A stretch of 64,000 nt of DNA from CAVWSM01 sp963798505 (GTDB taxonomy: Bacteria; Actinomycetota; Actinomycetes; Jiangellales; Jiangellaceae). Where the stretch lies: the NCBI GenBank assembly GCA_963798505.1, contig CAWCTX010000009.1:62001-126000 (forward strand). Reading direction: 5' to 3'. Below, in pieces: positions 1 to 11,118 of this stretch. The notes beneath the pieces were generated by a model. The model saw only the letters and a program-made list of their open reading frames with translations. It was not told where the DNA came from and made no database searches. Position 1 is the first letter of the stretch. Each line of letters opens with the position of its first letter. The position numbers and the translations under genes were made by a program.

Positions 1-2
1 TC

Positions 3-71
3 GACTTCCTGCGGGAGGCTTTGGGGCTCACCGGCGGGGGCGATCACGTTAACGTGATCCAGCCGGACTGA
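3..71 (+). CDS. 3' end of an unidentified gene (partial)
   Basis: An open frame enters from the left edge and ends in TGA at 69-71. It encodes 22 residues beginning DFLREALGLTGGG. The last residues (DHVNVIQPD) are encoded by the palindrome at 42-59, so the gene end and the repeat overlap. This is too little to identify a family. It could be a chance frame, but it has the codon character of its neighbours and a plausible stop. Confidence 0.35.
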   Translation, partial: DFLREALGLTGGGDHVNVIQPD

Positions 72-94
72 GCGCGGCATACAGGCCTAGCGCA
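41..94 (-). repeat. Left copy of a palindrome-tipped inverted repeat
   Basis: Read on the minus strand, this 54-base stretch matches 1292-1345 on the plus strand at 46 of 54 positions by my count. It ends in a perfect 18-base palindrome, GATCACGTTAACGTGATC (42-59). Inside it a second hairpin can form (AGCCGG at 61-66 with CCGGCT at 96-101). The right copy keeps the same fold with different paired bases. The two copies face each other across the damaged gene at 257-1221. Confidence 0.75.
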
Positions 95-256
95 GCCGGC
101 TAACCCTTGCACGGTTGCTCGGCTCTGGCGTCGTGATCGGATGCTCGTCTCCTCATCGCCGCGTCGTGCCCACAAGCCCGATTCCGCATCGCAGTTGTCC
201 ACAGTGGCCCCAGCGCTCCTAGCGCTGCCCGGGCCCAGTGCGCACAAGGTGGCGCC

Positions 257-1221
257 ATGGACCCTCGACTCCTTGGCGTGGCAGCTCAGCAGGGCGGTGT
301 GTTTCTCACAGCACAGGCCGCGGATTGTGGCTACAGCGAAGAGGAAATCGCCGCTCGCGTCAGGTGCGGCGACTGGCGCCGGCTGCGGCGGGGAGCTTAC
401 GTCTCCGGCGAGAGTCTGGAAGGCAGCCGACGACGCGGCAAGACATGTGCTGCTTGTGTGGGCTGTGATGCTAGGCCTCAAGACACCGGCCGTGGTCAGT
501 CACACATCGGCGGCGGCTGCGCATGGCTATGACCTGTGGGATGCCGACCTGAGCGTTGCCCATGTCACCCGCCCCGAGCTCCAATCATCACGCCGGGAGG
601 CGAGCGTTGTCCATCACGCGGTGCCCTCGCGGATGACGAGGTCGAGCAGCTGGCATGCGGACTTCTGGTGACGAAGCCCCCCGCACTGTGGTCGACCATG
701 GCCCGCATCAGCCAGCTTCGCCAGCGGGTTGTGTACGGCCGACATGGCACTTCGAGTCGGAGTCAAGGCGGTCGAGCTCCTCGAGGTTCTCGAGCGCCAA
801 CGTCACTGGAAGGGTGCGGCAGTCGCGTCCCGCGTCATCGAGGAAGCGGACGGCCGCATTGAGAGTCGGTGGGCGAAACACTGCTGCGCGTCGCCTTCAT
901 GGAGATCGGCGCGCCGAGGCCGGCGCCCGCAGCTCAGCTTTCTCACCGATGACGGCATGCGAGTGGGCCCGAGTCGACTTCGCGTTCGTAGAGCAGCGCG
1001 TCCTCGCGGAGTTCGACGGCAAGCTCAAGTACAAGGTCCGCCCTGGCGCCGATCCCGAGCAGGCCGGTGAAGTCGTCTTCCGCGAGAAGAGGCGCGAAGA
1101 AGCACTCCGCGACCTCGGATGGGAGATCGTGCGCTTCATCTGGGCCGACCTCCACCAGCGGCGGCTCATCGCATCGCGCCTTGCCGACGCGTTCGCCCGC
1201 GCAAGGCGCTACCTCATTTAA
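257..1221 (+). pseudogene. AbiEi/DUF559-type protein, multiply frameshifted
   Basis: Pieces of one protein lie in three frames. The N-terminus at 257 onward (MDPRLLGVAAQQGG, then GDWRRLRRGAYVSGE) is the winged-helix domain typical of AbiEi-family antitoxin-domain proteins. The middle (AAAHGYDLW, ADDEVEQLA, PRTVVD) follows in other frames. The C-terminus (VDFAFVEQRVLAEFDGKLKY to WADLHQRRLIASRL) is the DUF559/Vsr-like nuclease fold. At least four shifts of mixed sign separate the pieces, including an extra A near 413 and a missing base near 620. Intact relatives are roughly 300 residues, matching the span. Such proteins are common in actinobacteria and often solitary; their role is not well established. 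This copy cannot make a full-length product. Confidence 0.75.
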
Positions 1222-1291
1222 CGGCACGCAAATCGGTAAGCGCCGATCGGATTGCCGGCCGATTGACTCTTCGTGGCAAGGCTTACCGGTC

Positions 1292-1345
1292 TGTGCGATG
1301 CCTGCATGCCTCGCTCAGACCGGGTCGATCACGTTAACGTGATCG
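1292..1345 (+). repeat. Right copy of the palindrome-tipped inverted repeat
   Basis: Inverted partner of 41-94. It carries an internal hairpin, CCGGTCTG paired with CAGACCGG, extended by GCGA/TCGC after a T-T mismatch, followed by the palindrome. The differences from the left copy fall largely in matching stem positions, so the fold rather than the sequence seems conserved. Confidence 0.75.
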
Positions 1346-1351
1346 ACCCGG
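1320..1351. terminator. Perfect 32-base palindrome, likely bidirectional terminator
   Basis: The 16-base half CCGGGTCGATCACGTT is followed immediately by its exact complement. It sits just past the stop of the leftward oppF gene (1364) and past the rightward damaged gene (1221), the usual place for a bidirectional terminator. There is no strong T run. It is also the tip of the inverted repeat at 1292. Confidence 0.6.
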
Positions 1352-1363
1352 CCCACCAGTCAC

Positions 1364-2440
1364 TCAGTGGGTGACCACCACATCCTGGCGGATCTCCGCG
1401 AAGTGGCAGGCCGACTCGTGGTCGGTGCCTGGCCGGACGGTGAGCAACGGCTCCTCGGTGGCGCAGATCTCCTGAGCCTTCCAGCAGCGAGTGCGGAACC
1501 GGCAGCCCGACGGCGGGTCGGCCGGGGACGGCGGGTCGCCCTGCAGGATGATCTGCTCACGCTGACCGCGCACGGCCGGGTCCGGCACCGGCACCGCCGA
1601 CAGCAGCGCCTGGGTGTAGGGGTGGGTCGGCCGCTCGTAGATCTGCGTGTCCGTGCCGAGCTCCACGACCTTGCCGAGATACATCACGCCGACGCGGTCG
1701 GAAATGTGCCGCACCACCGACAGGTCGTGCGCGATGAAGATGTAGGACAGGCCGAACTCGTCCTGCAGGTCCTCGAGCAGGTTGATGACCTGGGCCTGCA
1801 CCGACACGTCGAGGGCCGAGACCGGCTCGTCGCAGATGATGATCTCGGGCCGCAGAGCGAGTCCACGAGCGATGCCGATGCGCTGCCGCTGGCCACCCGA
1901 GAACTGGTGCGGGTAGCGGTTGATGTGCTCGGGGTTGAGACCGACGACGTCGAGCAGCTCCTGCACGCGACGACGCCGGCTCCCCTTGGGTGCGACGTCA
2001 GAGTGGATCTCGAACGGCTCACCGACGATGTCGCCGACCGTCATGCGCGGGTTGAGCGAGGAGTACGGGTCCTGGAAGACGATCTGGATGTTGCGCCGGA
2101 TCTGTCGCAGCTCGCGACCCTTGGCCTTGTAGATGTCGCGGCCCTGGAACAGTGCACTACCGCTCGTCGGCATCTCGAGGCGCGTCAGCAGCTTGGCAAG
2201 CGTCGACTTGCCGCAACCGGATTCGCCCACGATGCCCAGCGTCTCGCCCTTGTGCAGCTGTAGGTTGACGCCGTCGACCGCCTTGACCGCGCCGACCGTG
2301 CGGCGGAACAGCACACCGAGCGTGAGCGGGAAGTGCTTGACGAGGTCCTGCACGTCGAGGATGACTTCGCCGGACGGCGCGTATCCGGCGTTGACTCCGC
2401 CGACCGCCTGCGGTGCGGCTCCGCGGTCAGAGAGTGCCAT
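1364..2440 (-). CDS. oppF: Peptide ABC importer ATP-binding protein (OppF/DppF)
   Basis: ATPase of 358 residues that powers import of oligopeptides or related solutes, acting on the inner face of the membrane with OppBC and OppD. Visible are Walker A GESGCGKST, the Q-loop FQDPYSSLNP, signature FSGGQRQR, Walker B EIIICDEP and the switch histidine in FIAHDLS. The C-terminal oligopeptide-ATPase extension has cysteines in PPSGCRFRTRCWKAQEIC. The start at 2440 (MALSDRG) has AAGGAG seven bases upstream and overlaps the oppD stop by 14 bases, which makes it better than the in-frame start at 2470. It is the last gene of the operon. Confidence 0.9.
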   Translation of the reverse strand: MALSDRGAAPQAVGGVNAGYAPSGEVILDVQDLVKHFPLTLGVLFRRTVGAVKAVDGVNLQLHKGETLGIVGESGCGKSTLAKLLTRLEMPTSGSALFQGRDIYKAKGRELRQIRRNIQIVFQDPYSSLNPRMTVGDIVGEPFEIHSDVAPKGSRRRRVQELLDVVGLNPEHINRYPHQFSGGQRQRIGIARGLALRPEIIICDEPVSALDVSVQAQVINLLEDLQDEFGLSYIFIAHDLSVVRHISDRVGVMYLGKVVELGTDTQIYERPTHPYTQALLSAVPVPDPAVRGQREQIILQGDPPSPADPPSGCRFRTRCWKAQEICATEEPLLTVRPGTDHESACHFAEIRQDVVVTH

Positions 2441-3462
2441 CGACGAGCTCCTTACTGAAGTGGCATGCACTCGACTGCTGCGCCGTGACCGGCAGCAGCG
2501 CGGGACGGTCGGTCAGGCAGATTTCCTGCTTGTACGGGCAGCGCGGGTTGAACTCGCAGCCGCTCGGGATCCGCATCAGGTTGGGCGGCAGGCCCTTGAT
2601 GGCGTTGAGCTTCTGACCCTTGAGGTCGACGCGCGGGATCGACTCGAGCAGGCCCAGGGTGTAGGGGTGCGTCGGCCGGTGGTAGATGTCGCCGACCGGC
2701 GCCTGCTCGATGATGCGCCCGGCATACATGACGGAGATCTTGTCCGCGACGTCGGCGACCACGCCCAGGTCGTGGGTGATCAGGATCAGCCCCATGTTGC
2801 GCTCTTGCTGCAGCTCAGCGAGCAACTCCATGACCTGCGCCTGAACGGTCACGTCAAGTGCCGTGGTGGGCTCGTCGGCGATGATGATGTCGGGGTCGAG
2901 CGCCAAGGCCATCGCGATCATGATGCGCTGGCGCATGCCGCCGGAGAACTGGTGCGGGTAGTCGTGCACGCGGCGCCGCGCCGCCGGGATGCGCACGCGC
3001 TCCATCAGCTCGATCGCCCGCTCGGTGGCCGCCTTCTTGGACGCGCCCTCGTGCACACGGAACATCTCCGCGATCTGCCAGCCCACCGGGAAGACCGGGT
3101 TGAGCGATGACAGGGCGTCCTGGAAGATCATGGCCATGTTGCGGCCGCGGAACTTCCGGCGCTCCTCCTCCGGCAGACGCCAACAGGTCCTCGCCGCGGA
3201 ACCGTACGGAACCCGCGGTGACGAAACCGGGCGGGCTGTCGAGGATGCCCATCACTGCCTGCGCCGTGACGCTCTTGCCGGAGCCGGACTCACCCAGGAT
3301 CGCGAGCGTCTCACCCTCGTCGAGGGTGTAGTTGACGCCGTTGACCGCCTTCGCGACACCGTCACGCGTGCGGAACTCGACGTGGAGGTTCTCCACCTCG
3401 AGCAGCGGCACGTGACCGGTGGTGTCCCGGCTTGCCGCGAAAGATGTATCGGTGGTTGCCAC
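2427..3462 (-). pseudogene. oppD: Peptide ABC importer ATP-binding protein (OppD), +1 frameshift
   Basis: The first part (MATTDTSFAAS to RFRGEDLL) holds Walker A GESGSGKSV. The rest (EEERRKFRGRNMAMIFQDAL onward) holds the Q-loop, signature FSGGMRQR, Walker B DIIIADEP and the CEFNPRCPYKQEIC tail, in the next frame. One extra base near 3177 (between GCG and CTGCCG on the coding strand) separates them; removing it restores a normal protein of about 344 residues. It starts 10 bases after oppC and overlaps oppF. Without OppD the importer would lack one of its two ATPases, so either the base is a sequence error or the operon is inactive. Confidence 0.88.
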
Positions 3463-3472
3463 TGTTGACCTC

Positions 3473-4447
3473 TTAGCGCAGCTTGGGGTCGAGAGCGTCG
3501 CGGACCGCGTCGCCGAGCAGGATGAACGAGAGGACGGTGATGGACACGAACGCGCCCGGGAAGAGCAGCAGGTGCGGCGAGACCCGGATGTAGTCCTGCG
3601 CCTGCGAGATCGCGATGCCCCACGAGACGACCGGAGGCTGCAGACCGATACCGAGGAAGCTCAGCGTCGCCTCGGCGCCGATGTAGGCACCGAGGGAGAT
3701 CGTCGCGACCACGATGACCGGCGCCAGCGAGTTGGGCACGATGTGCTTGAGAATGATGCGCCGGCCGCCGGCTCCCATGGCGCGCGCCGCCTGGATGTAG
3801 TCGGACTGCTTGACCTGCAGCACCTGCGAGCGCATGATCCGGAAGAACACCGTCCAGCCAAGGATGGCGAGGGCGAACACCACGAGGCTCACCGTCTCGG
3901 TGAAGCTCGGAGCGTCGGGCGTGAACGTCACCAGGATCAGCACGGCACCCAGCACGAGCGGGATGCTGTAGAAGATGTCGGTCAGTCGGGACAGCCAGGA
4001 GTCGGACTTGGAGTAGTAGCCGGCGATCACGCCGAGCGCTGATCCGACGACCGTCACCACCAACGTGGTGAACACGCCGACCAGCAGCGACGGGCGGGCC
4101 CCGTGGATCGTGCGGGCATAGACATCACGTCCGACCACGTCTGTGCCGAACCAGTGCTCGGAGGAAGGGGCGAGCCGCGTGGCCGCCAGGTCGCCCCTGT
4201 TGGGATCGACGCTCGTGAACAGCGTCGGCCAGATCGCCAACAAGACGATGAAGCCGATCAGGATCGACGCAACGATGAAGATCGGGTTGCGTCGCAGATC
4301 GCGCCAGGCGTCGCGGCCGAGCGAGCTGACCCGCTCCTCTGCCTGCTGCTGGCCGGGCGGTGCACTGACCGGCTCGACGCCGATGCCGGCGGAGTGCTCG
4401 AGAGTCTGGGGCGCGGTGGCCTGCGCGGCGGCTGTGGGGTCACTCAT
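3473..4447 (-). CDS. oppC: Peptide ABC importer permease (OppC/DppC)
   Basis: Inner-membrane permease of 324 residues that forms half of the translocation channel with OppB. After a soluble N-terminal stretch of about 50 residues comes a first membrane helix (IFIVASILIGFIVLLAIW), then the typical DppC core with several helices and the EAA loop (ARAMGAGGRRIILKHIVPN) that contacts the ATPases. The start MSDPTAAAQ at 4447 overlaps the oppB stop by eight bases (ATGAGTGA). Intact. Confidence 0.9.
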   Translation of the reverse strand: MSDPTAAAQATAPQTLEHSAGIGVEPVSAPPGQQQAEERVSSLGRDAWRDLRRNPIFIVASILIGFIVLLAIWPTLFTSVDPNRGDLAATRLAPSSEHWFGTDVVGRDVYARTIHGARPSLLVGVFTTLVVTVVGSALGVIAGYYSKSDSWLSRLTDIFYSIPLVLGAVLILVTFTPDAPSFTETVSLVVFALAILGWTVFFRIMRSQVLQVKQSDYIQAARAMGAGGRRIILKHIVPNSLAPVIVVATISLGAYIGAEATLSFLGIGLQPPVVSWGIAISQAQDYIRVSPHLLLFPGAFVSITVLSFILLGDAVRDALDPKLR

Positions 4448-5366
4448 AGCGGATCCTGGGGTCGAGGACGGCGTAGAGCAGGTCAACCAGGAGGCTGGCG
4501 AACAGATAGACGAGCACGAGGACCGTGATCACGCCGGTCACCATGGCGCCTTCACGCAGGCGGATGCTGCGGAACACCAGACCGCCCACGCCGTTGATGT
4601 TGAAGATGCCCTCGGTCACGATCGCGCCACCGATCAGCGTGCCGAACTCGGCACCGAGGAACGTGACGACGGGGATGAGCGAGTTGCGCAGCGTGTGAAT
4701 CCCGACGACGCGCCGCCGCGGAAGCCCCTTGGCCTTGGCGGTACGTACGTAGTCGGAGCGAAGGTTCTCCGCGAGGTTGGTGCGCGTCAGCCTGGCCACG
4801 TAGGCAGTGGAGAGGGCGGCTAGCACGAATCCCGGAAGGATGTAGTGGTGAAGTGGCGCATCGCTGCCGACCGTCGCCGGGACCCATCCAAGCCGCACGC
4901 CAACGAGGTACTGCAGGACGAAGCCGATCACGAAGACCGGCATCGACACGAGGAACGTGGTGGTGACGAGCACGAGGCTGTCGGCGAAGCCGCCACGCCG
5001 CAGGCCCGCAACGATGCCGGCGGTGATGCCGATGAAGATCTCCATCAGGATCGCCACGACGGCGAGCTTGACCGTGTTGGGGTAGACCTCACCGATGCGG
5101 TCGATGACCTGGACGCCCGAGATCGTCTCGCCGAAGTCGCCGCGGAGCAGGCTCGTCAGGTAGTTCCAGTACTGGACGAGGACGGGGTCGTCGAGCCCGT
5201 ACTTCTCGGAGATCGCCGCGACGTACTCCGGGGAGCAGGCACGCTCACCACAGGCGCCGGCGAAGGGGTCGCCCGGCAGGGCGTAGACCATCATGAAGAT
5301 GATGAAGGTGGTTCCGATGATCACCGGGATCATCTGGAGCAGGCGCCGAAGTACGTAGCGGCCCAT
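4440..5366 (-). CDS. oppB: Peptide ABC importer permease (OppB/DppB)
   Basis: Inner-membrane permease of 308 residues, partner of OppC. It opens with the family's MGRYVLRRLLQMIPVIIG and GDPF motifs and has about six helices. The EAA loop reads RTAKAKGLPRRRVVGIHTLRN. The start at 5366 has GAGGAGGG just upstream; an upstream in-frame start at 5411 lacks a ribosome site. The insert between helices 1 and 2 has a cysteine pair (GACGERAC), seen in some actinobacterial members. Second gene of the operon, about 210 bases after oppA. Confidence 0.9.
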   Translation of the reverse strand: MGRYVLRRLLQMIPVIIGTTFIIFMMVYALPGDPFAGACGERACSPEYVAAISEKYGLDDPVLVQYWNYLTSLLRGDFGETISGVQVIDRIGEVYPNTVKLAVVAILMEIFIGITAGIVAGLRRGGFADSLVLVTTTFLVSMPVFVIGFVLQYLVGVRLGWVPATVGSDAPLHHYILPGFVLAALSTAYVARLTRTNLAENLRSDYVRTAKAKGLPRRRVVGIHTLRNSLIPVVTFLGAEFGTLIGGAIVTEGIFNINGVGGLVFRSIRLREGAMVTGVITVLVLVYLFASLLVDLLYAVLDPRIRYE

Positions 5367-5523
5367 GGACCCTCCTCGTGGGTGCCTGGCTCCGCGGCGG
5401 GATCCTGCCACCGCGGAACTGAGTAAGCGTAGCGCCGCTAGGCGGCGCGCTCCGCCTGGACTGCGGACGGAGGGTGATTAGACCCTCTCAGCAGCCAACC
5501 GTCATGGATCTTGGGCGTACAGG

Positions 5524-5564
5524 GCGGCCTGCCGACCTCGGGATGACCGAGGGCGGCAGGCCGC
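5524..5564 (-). terminator. Strong hairpin downstream of oppA
   Basis: The arms GCGGCCTGCCG and CGGCAGGCCGC pair perfectly over 11 bases, with a nested CCTCGG/CCGAGG stem inside. It lies 13 bases past the oppA stop, before oppB. It may attenuate transcription so that the binding protein is made in excess over the permease genes, a common arrangement. Confidence 0.75.
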
Positions 5565-5577
5565 ACATGCAACGCGA

Positions 5578-7229
5578 CTAGCTGAGCGTGATGCTCGTCC
5601 AGTCCGGCACGCCGAACGGGTTGAACTGCACCGAAGCAACGTTCTCGGAGAAGCCACCGATCGTCGTCACGTACCAGAGCGGGATGGTCGGGAAGTCCTC
5701 GGACACGACTGCCTCGGCCTCCTGGTACAGGGTGTTGGCCTCGTCGCCCTCGGCCGCGGCGGCCTCGCTCGAGCAGCTGGTCGAACTCGGGGTTGGAGTA
5801 CGGGCCGTCGTTGGAGCCGGCGTCGGTCCCGAAGATCGGGGCCAGGAAGTTCTCGATGTGACGGGTAGTCCATCTGCCAGCCGGTGCGGAACGGCGCGGT
5901 CATCACGCGGTCGTTGACGTCGGCACGCAGGGTGGCGAAGTCGACGTACGGCTTGCCCTGGCAGGCGATGCCAATGGCGTTGGTGATGGACACGCACGTC
6001 GCGTCGATCCACTCCTGGTGGCCGCCGTCAGCGTTGTAGCCGAGCTCCAGGGTGCCCTCGAAACCACCCGCAGCCTCGAGGCTGGCCTTGGCCGCCTCGG
6101 GGTCGTAGACGCAGGGGTCACCGCAGACGCCCTCCTTGTAACCGTCGACGATCGGCGAGACGTAGCCCGACAACGGGGCCCGCGAGCCGGCGAAGATGGT
6201 CTGGGTGATCGTCTCGCGGTCGATGGCCTGCGAGATTGCCTTACGCAGGTCAGCGTTGTCGTACGGGGCGACGTAGAGCGGGAACGTCATCGTCTGGATG
6301 GTGCCCGACGCCTGCTCGACAACCCGGTCGCCCAGGTCGGACCGGAACTTGTCACCCGCGAGCGCGGAGACAGGCAGCGTGTCCATGAGGTCGAGGTTGC
6401 CCGAGATCAGGTCCGCGTAGGCGGCGTCCGCCTCCTGGTAGATCTTGAACACGAGGTCCTTGACCTGCGGCTTGTTCTCGCCCGCGTAGTCCTCGTTGGC
6501 CGTGAGCGTGATGTCCTGGCCCTCGGTGTAGGAGACGAACTTGTAGGGGCCGGCGCCGATCGGGGCTGCGCCGAACGCCTCACCGTTGTCGGCGAAGAAG
6601 CTCTCCGGCAGCGGCGAGAACGCGGTGTAGCCGAGGCGGACCGGGAGGTTCGACGTCGGCGACGAGGTCTTGATCGTGAAGGTCTTGTCGTCAACGACCG
6701 CCAGGCCGGACATCTCCGTGGCCGCGGGCTCCGGGGCCGTCTGCGGGCCGTCGCCGTCGGGGTCCTCCGACTGCAGGTCCGCGTAGCCCTCGATGGGCTC
6801 GAAGAAGTAGGCGTTCTGCTGGGCATTGGGGCCGTAGGCCGCCCAGTTCCACGCGTTGACGAAGCTCTCGGCCGTGACCGGAGTGCCGTCGTGGAAGTTC
6901 CACCCGTCCTTCAGGGTGACCGTCCAGTTGGTCGCGTCGTCGGATTCGATCGACTCGGCGACGTTGTTGATCGGCTCCGCCGTCTCGGCGTCGTAGCGGA
7001 TCAGCTTGGCGGTGATGGCGTCGAGCACGTCGCCGCCACAGGTCTCGTTGGTGTTGCTCGGGATGAACGGGTTCTCCGGCGTGCAGCCGTGGGTCGTGAC
7101 CTCCCCGCTCAGCGCACCCGCCTCGCCGCCGGCACCCTCGTCGTCGTCGTCGCCACCGCCACAAGCGGTCGCGAGCAGGGCGATGCCCAGGGCGCTCGCA
7201 ATGGCACCCTTGCGAGTGAGAGCTCGCAT
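5578..7229 (-). pseudogene. oppA: Peptide-binding lipoprotein (OppA/DppA), two +1 frameshifts
   Basis: Solute-binding lipoprotein of SBP family 5, about 550 residues when repaired. It starts at 7229 behind GGAGGCAAAGC. The signal peptide ends in a lipobox (LLATAC), followed by GGGDDDDEG. The family core is clear (DGWNFHDGTPVTAESFVNAW, IGAGPYKFVSY, RKAISQAIDRETI). Extra bases near 5861 (after GACTACCCG) and near 5767 (after CTCGAG) move the last 130 residues through two frames to the real end GVPDWTSITLS. Repaired, the C-terminus is normal. First gene of the importer operon. Confidence 0.88.
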
Positions 7230-7369
7230 GCTTTGCCTCCAGTTGGTGTGAGTCTCACGCGCCGCAAGCACGGGCACCGAAGGGCTCCTGTTGGGGTGTC
7301 CATCGGAATCCGTCCCTCTGCCGACAGATCGGGCAGATGCGCGGTCGAGACTTGTTTATGCAACCGGCA

Positions 7370-7388
7370 CCCCGGATTCAAGCCGGGG
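7370..7388 (-). terminator. Possible terminator after typA
   Basis: CCCCGG and CCGGGG are separated by seven bases, 100 bases beyond the typA stop. There is no T run. The rest of the 258-base gap (7230-7487) should hold the oppA promoter, but I see no convincing -35/-10 pair. Confidence 0.35.
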
Positions 7389-7487
7389 ATAACCCGTGGC
7401 CAGACCGAGACAAAGATGTGACCTGTTGAGTCATCGAAAGCCTACTCGAGCGTGACCCGAGTCACCGACTGTCCGCTATCCGAACGC

Positions 7488-9347
<1,860 letters not shown>

Positions 9348-9383
9348 GCGAAAGCGCTCGATTCGTCAGCGGGGAATGCACTC

Positions 9384-10216
9384 ATGGTACGGGGCGGGGC
9401 AGAACCACACCCCTTGGCGATCTCGTCTTACGGTTATGCGGGCTTGTGTGTCCCGTGGGGCGTGGCGTTCCTGCCCGACGGCACGGCGCTGGTCACCGAG
9501 GTGCAACGGTTGGGCGGGCTGCCAGACATCGGTGAGATCGGGCTGCTCGGTATCGCGGTGTCCCCGGGCTACGCCACCGATGGGTGGGTGTACGTCTACT
9601 ACACGACCGACGACGACAACCGGATCGCCCGGTTCCGCCTCGGTGAGCAACCACAACCGATCCTGACCGGCATCCCCGCCACCGAGTTCCACGCCGGCGG
9701 GCGGCTGGCGTTCGGCCCCGACGGCATGCTGTACGCGAGCACCGGTGAGGCCTTCGAAACTCCGGAGATCGCCCAGGACCTCGACTCGTTGGGGGGCAAG
9801 ATCCTGCGTCTCACCCCGGAGGGCGAGCCGGCGCCGGGCAATCCCTTCCCGGGTTCTCCCGTGTACAGCTTCGGGCACCGCAACGTTCAGGGCCTGGCCT
9901 GGGATGCCAGCGGCCGGCTGTACGCCTCGGAGCTGGGCGAGAACCGCTTTGACGAGCTCAACGCGATCCGCCCGGGTGGCAACTACGGCTGGCCGGTGGT
10001 CGAGGGCGTCGCCGACAATCCGCCCGGGATCGCGGAGGCGTCGCCGAGCGGGATCGCGATCGTCGGCGACAAGGTCTACCTCGCGTGCTTGCGCGGGCGG
10101 CGACTGATCCGGGTGGGGCTCGACGGCAGCAACTCGGAGACGATCAGATCACCAACAACACGCCGGCACCTGACGACGACCGAATCGTGCGCGTCGTCGT
10201 GCCCGGGGCGCCATGA
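9384..10216 (+). pseudogene. PQQ-type glucose/sorbosone dehydrogenase, internally deleted
   Basis: The beta-propeller quinoprotein dehydrogenase family is clear from VPWGVAFLPDGTALVTE, LGIAVSPGY, VYVYYTTDDDNRIARF, EFHAGGRLAFGPDGMLY, SFGHRNVQGLAWD and PGGNYGWPVVEG. Three things are wrong. There is no signal peptide or lipobox. TALVTE runs straight into VQRLGGLPD, omitting the strand normally between them. Near 10130 LIRVGLDGSN jumps out of frame to the true C-terminus (DQITNNTPAPDDD to a TGA at 10214-10216), with an expected stretch of roughly 50-60 residues missing. Intact relatives are about 350-400 residues. Deletions of this kind look like genuine decay rather than sequencing slips. Confidence 0.75.
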
Positions 10217-10224
10217 GATCGAGC

Positions 10225-10254
10225 TGGACATTCGCGTAACCGCCCGGTTACGCT
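10225..10254 (+). promoter_or_regulatory. Promoter with palindromic operator for the ArsR gene
   Basis: A TGGACA -35 (10225-10230), an 18-base spacer and a TACGCT -10 (10249-10254) place the transcript start at about 10261, next to the ATG at 10262. GCGTAACCG/CGGTTACGC (10234-10253, two-base gap) fills the spacer and overlaps the -10, an ideal site for autorepression. Confidence 0.6.
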
Positions 10255-10261
10255 TTGGTCC

Positions 10262-10621
10262 ATGCCCGCGGCTGATGCCCTCGCCGACCCGGTCCGCCGG
10301 GCCATCGTCGAGCTGCTCGCCGCGGGCAACCGCAGCGCCGGGCACATCGCCGCCGAGTTCGAGATCTCCCGACCGGCCGTCAGCCGTCACCTTCGCGTTC
10401 TCCGCGAGCACGGGGTTGTCGCCGCGCGACAGGACGGTCGGCAGCAGGTCTACACGCTCCGAGCCGAGCCGTTGCACGAGCTCGCCGACTGGCTCACCTC
10501 CATCCTGAGCGGCACCGACCGGTGGTCCCGTCGTTTCGACGCCCTCGAGACCGAGGTCCACCGGGCTCGCCGCGACCGGCTGGCCTCTACGAAGATCGAC
10601 ACCACCCAGGAGAGCGCATGA
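10262..10621 (+). CDS. ArsR-family transcriptional regulator
   Basis: Winged-helix repressor of 119 residues. The HTH core is ADPVRRAIVELLAAGNRSAGHIAAEF followed by ISRPAVSRHLRVLREHGVV and the wing QDGRQQVYTL. There is no CxC metal site, so it belongs to the non-metal group that is usually fused or paired with SRPBCC proteins. It overlaps the next gene by ATGA. The start is probably leaderless, since no ribosome site precedes it. It likely represses its own two-gene operon. Confidence 0.88.
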   Translation: MPAADALADPVRRAIVELLAAGNRSAGHIAAEFEISRPAVSRHLRVLREHGVVAARQDGRQQVYTLRAEPLHELADWLTSILSGTDRWSRRFDALETEVHRARRDRLASTKIDTTQESA

Positions 10622-11118
10622 CCATCACTCCAACCGGGCGCTTCGTCCGCACCGAGCAGGGCGTCGATCTCGTCCTGAGCCGCACCTTCCGCGCGTCCGT
10701 GGAGGACGTGTGGGCGAGCATCACCGAGTCGGACCGGCTGGGCCGCTGGTTCGGGTCGTGGACCGGCGAGCCTGGCGTCGGCCAGACCGTCACGCTCTCC
10801 TTCACTGCCGAAGAGGGCGACGCCACGGCGCAGGTGCTCATCACGGCCTGCGAGCCACCAACTCATCTCGCCGTGTCGTCCAGCGACAGCTATGGCACGT
10901 GGCACCTCGAGGCCCAGCTGCGCGAGACCGGCGACACTACCGAGTTGGTCTTCGTGCAGCACCTCGCCTCGGCCAGCGAGATTCCCGACACCGGCCCTGG
11001 CTGGGAGTACTACCTCGACCGGCTCGTGGCAGTTCGCACCGATGCCCCGATGCCCGAGTTCGACGCCTACCTGGCCGACCTGAAGCCGTTCTACGACAAC
11101 GCATCGACAGTCGCGTAA
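10618..11118 (+). CDS. SRPBCC (AHSA1-like) domain protein
   Basis: Protein of 166 residues with the START/Bet v 1-like fold. It opens VLSRTFRASVEDVWASITESDRLGRWFGSW and has central strands (GTWHLEAQLRETGDTTELVFVQHL) and the C-terminal helix GWEYYLDRLVAV. Co-translated with the ArsR gene by a four-base overlap, a widespread ArsR-AHSA1 pairing. The family binds hydrophobic ligands; the ligand here is unknown. Confidence 0.85.
   Translation: MTITPTGRFVRTEQGVDLVLSRTFRASVEDVWASITESDRLGRWFGSWTGEPGVGQTVTLSFTAEEGDATAQVLITACEPPTHLAVSSSDSYGTWHLEAQLRETGDTTELVFVQHLASASEIPDTGPGWEYYLDRLVAVRTDAPMPEFDAYLADLKPFYDNASTVA

Noticed and set aside
44..671. Two opposed small frames at the left edge as separate genes
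   Set aside because: Their ends are encoded by the palindromic repeat and their middles by fragments of the AbiEi/DUF559 gene.
2133..3110. Long plus-strand frames across oppF and oppD
   Set aside because: Antisense shadows; the minus strand holds clear ATPase motifs.
7362..7390. tRNA T-arm-like hairpin with loop ATTCAAG
   Set aside because: The loop does not match TTCRANY in register, and no acceptor, D or anticodon arms can be built around it.
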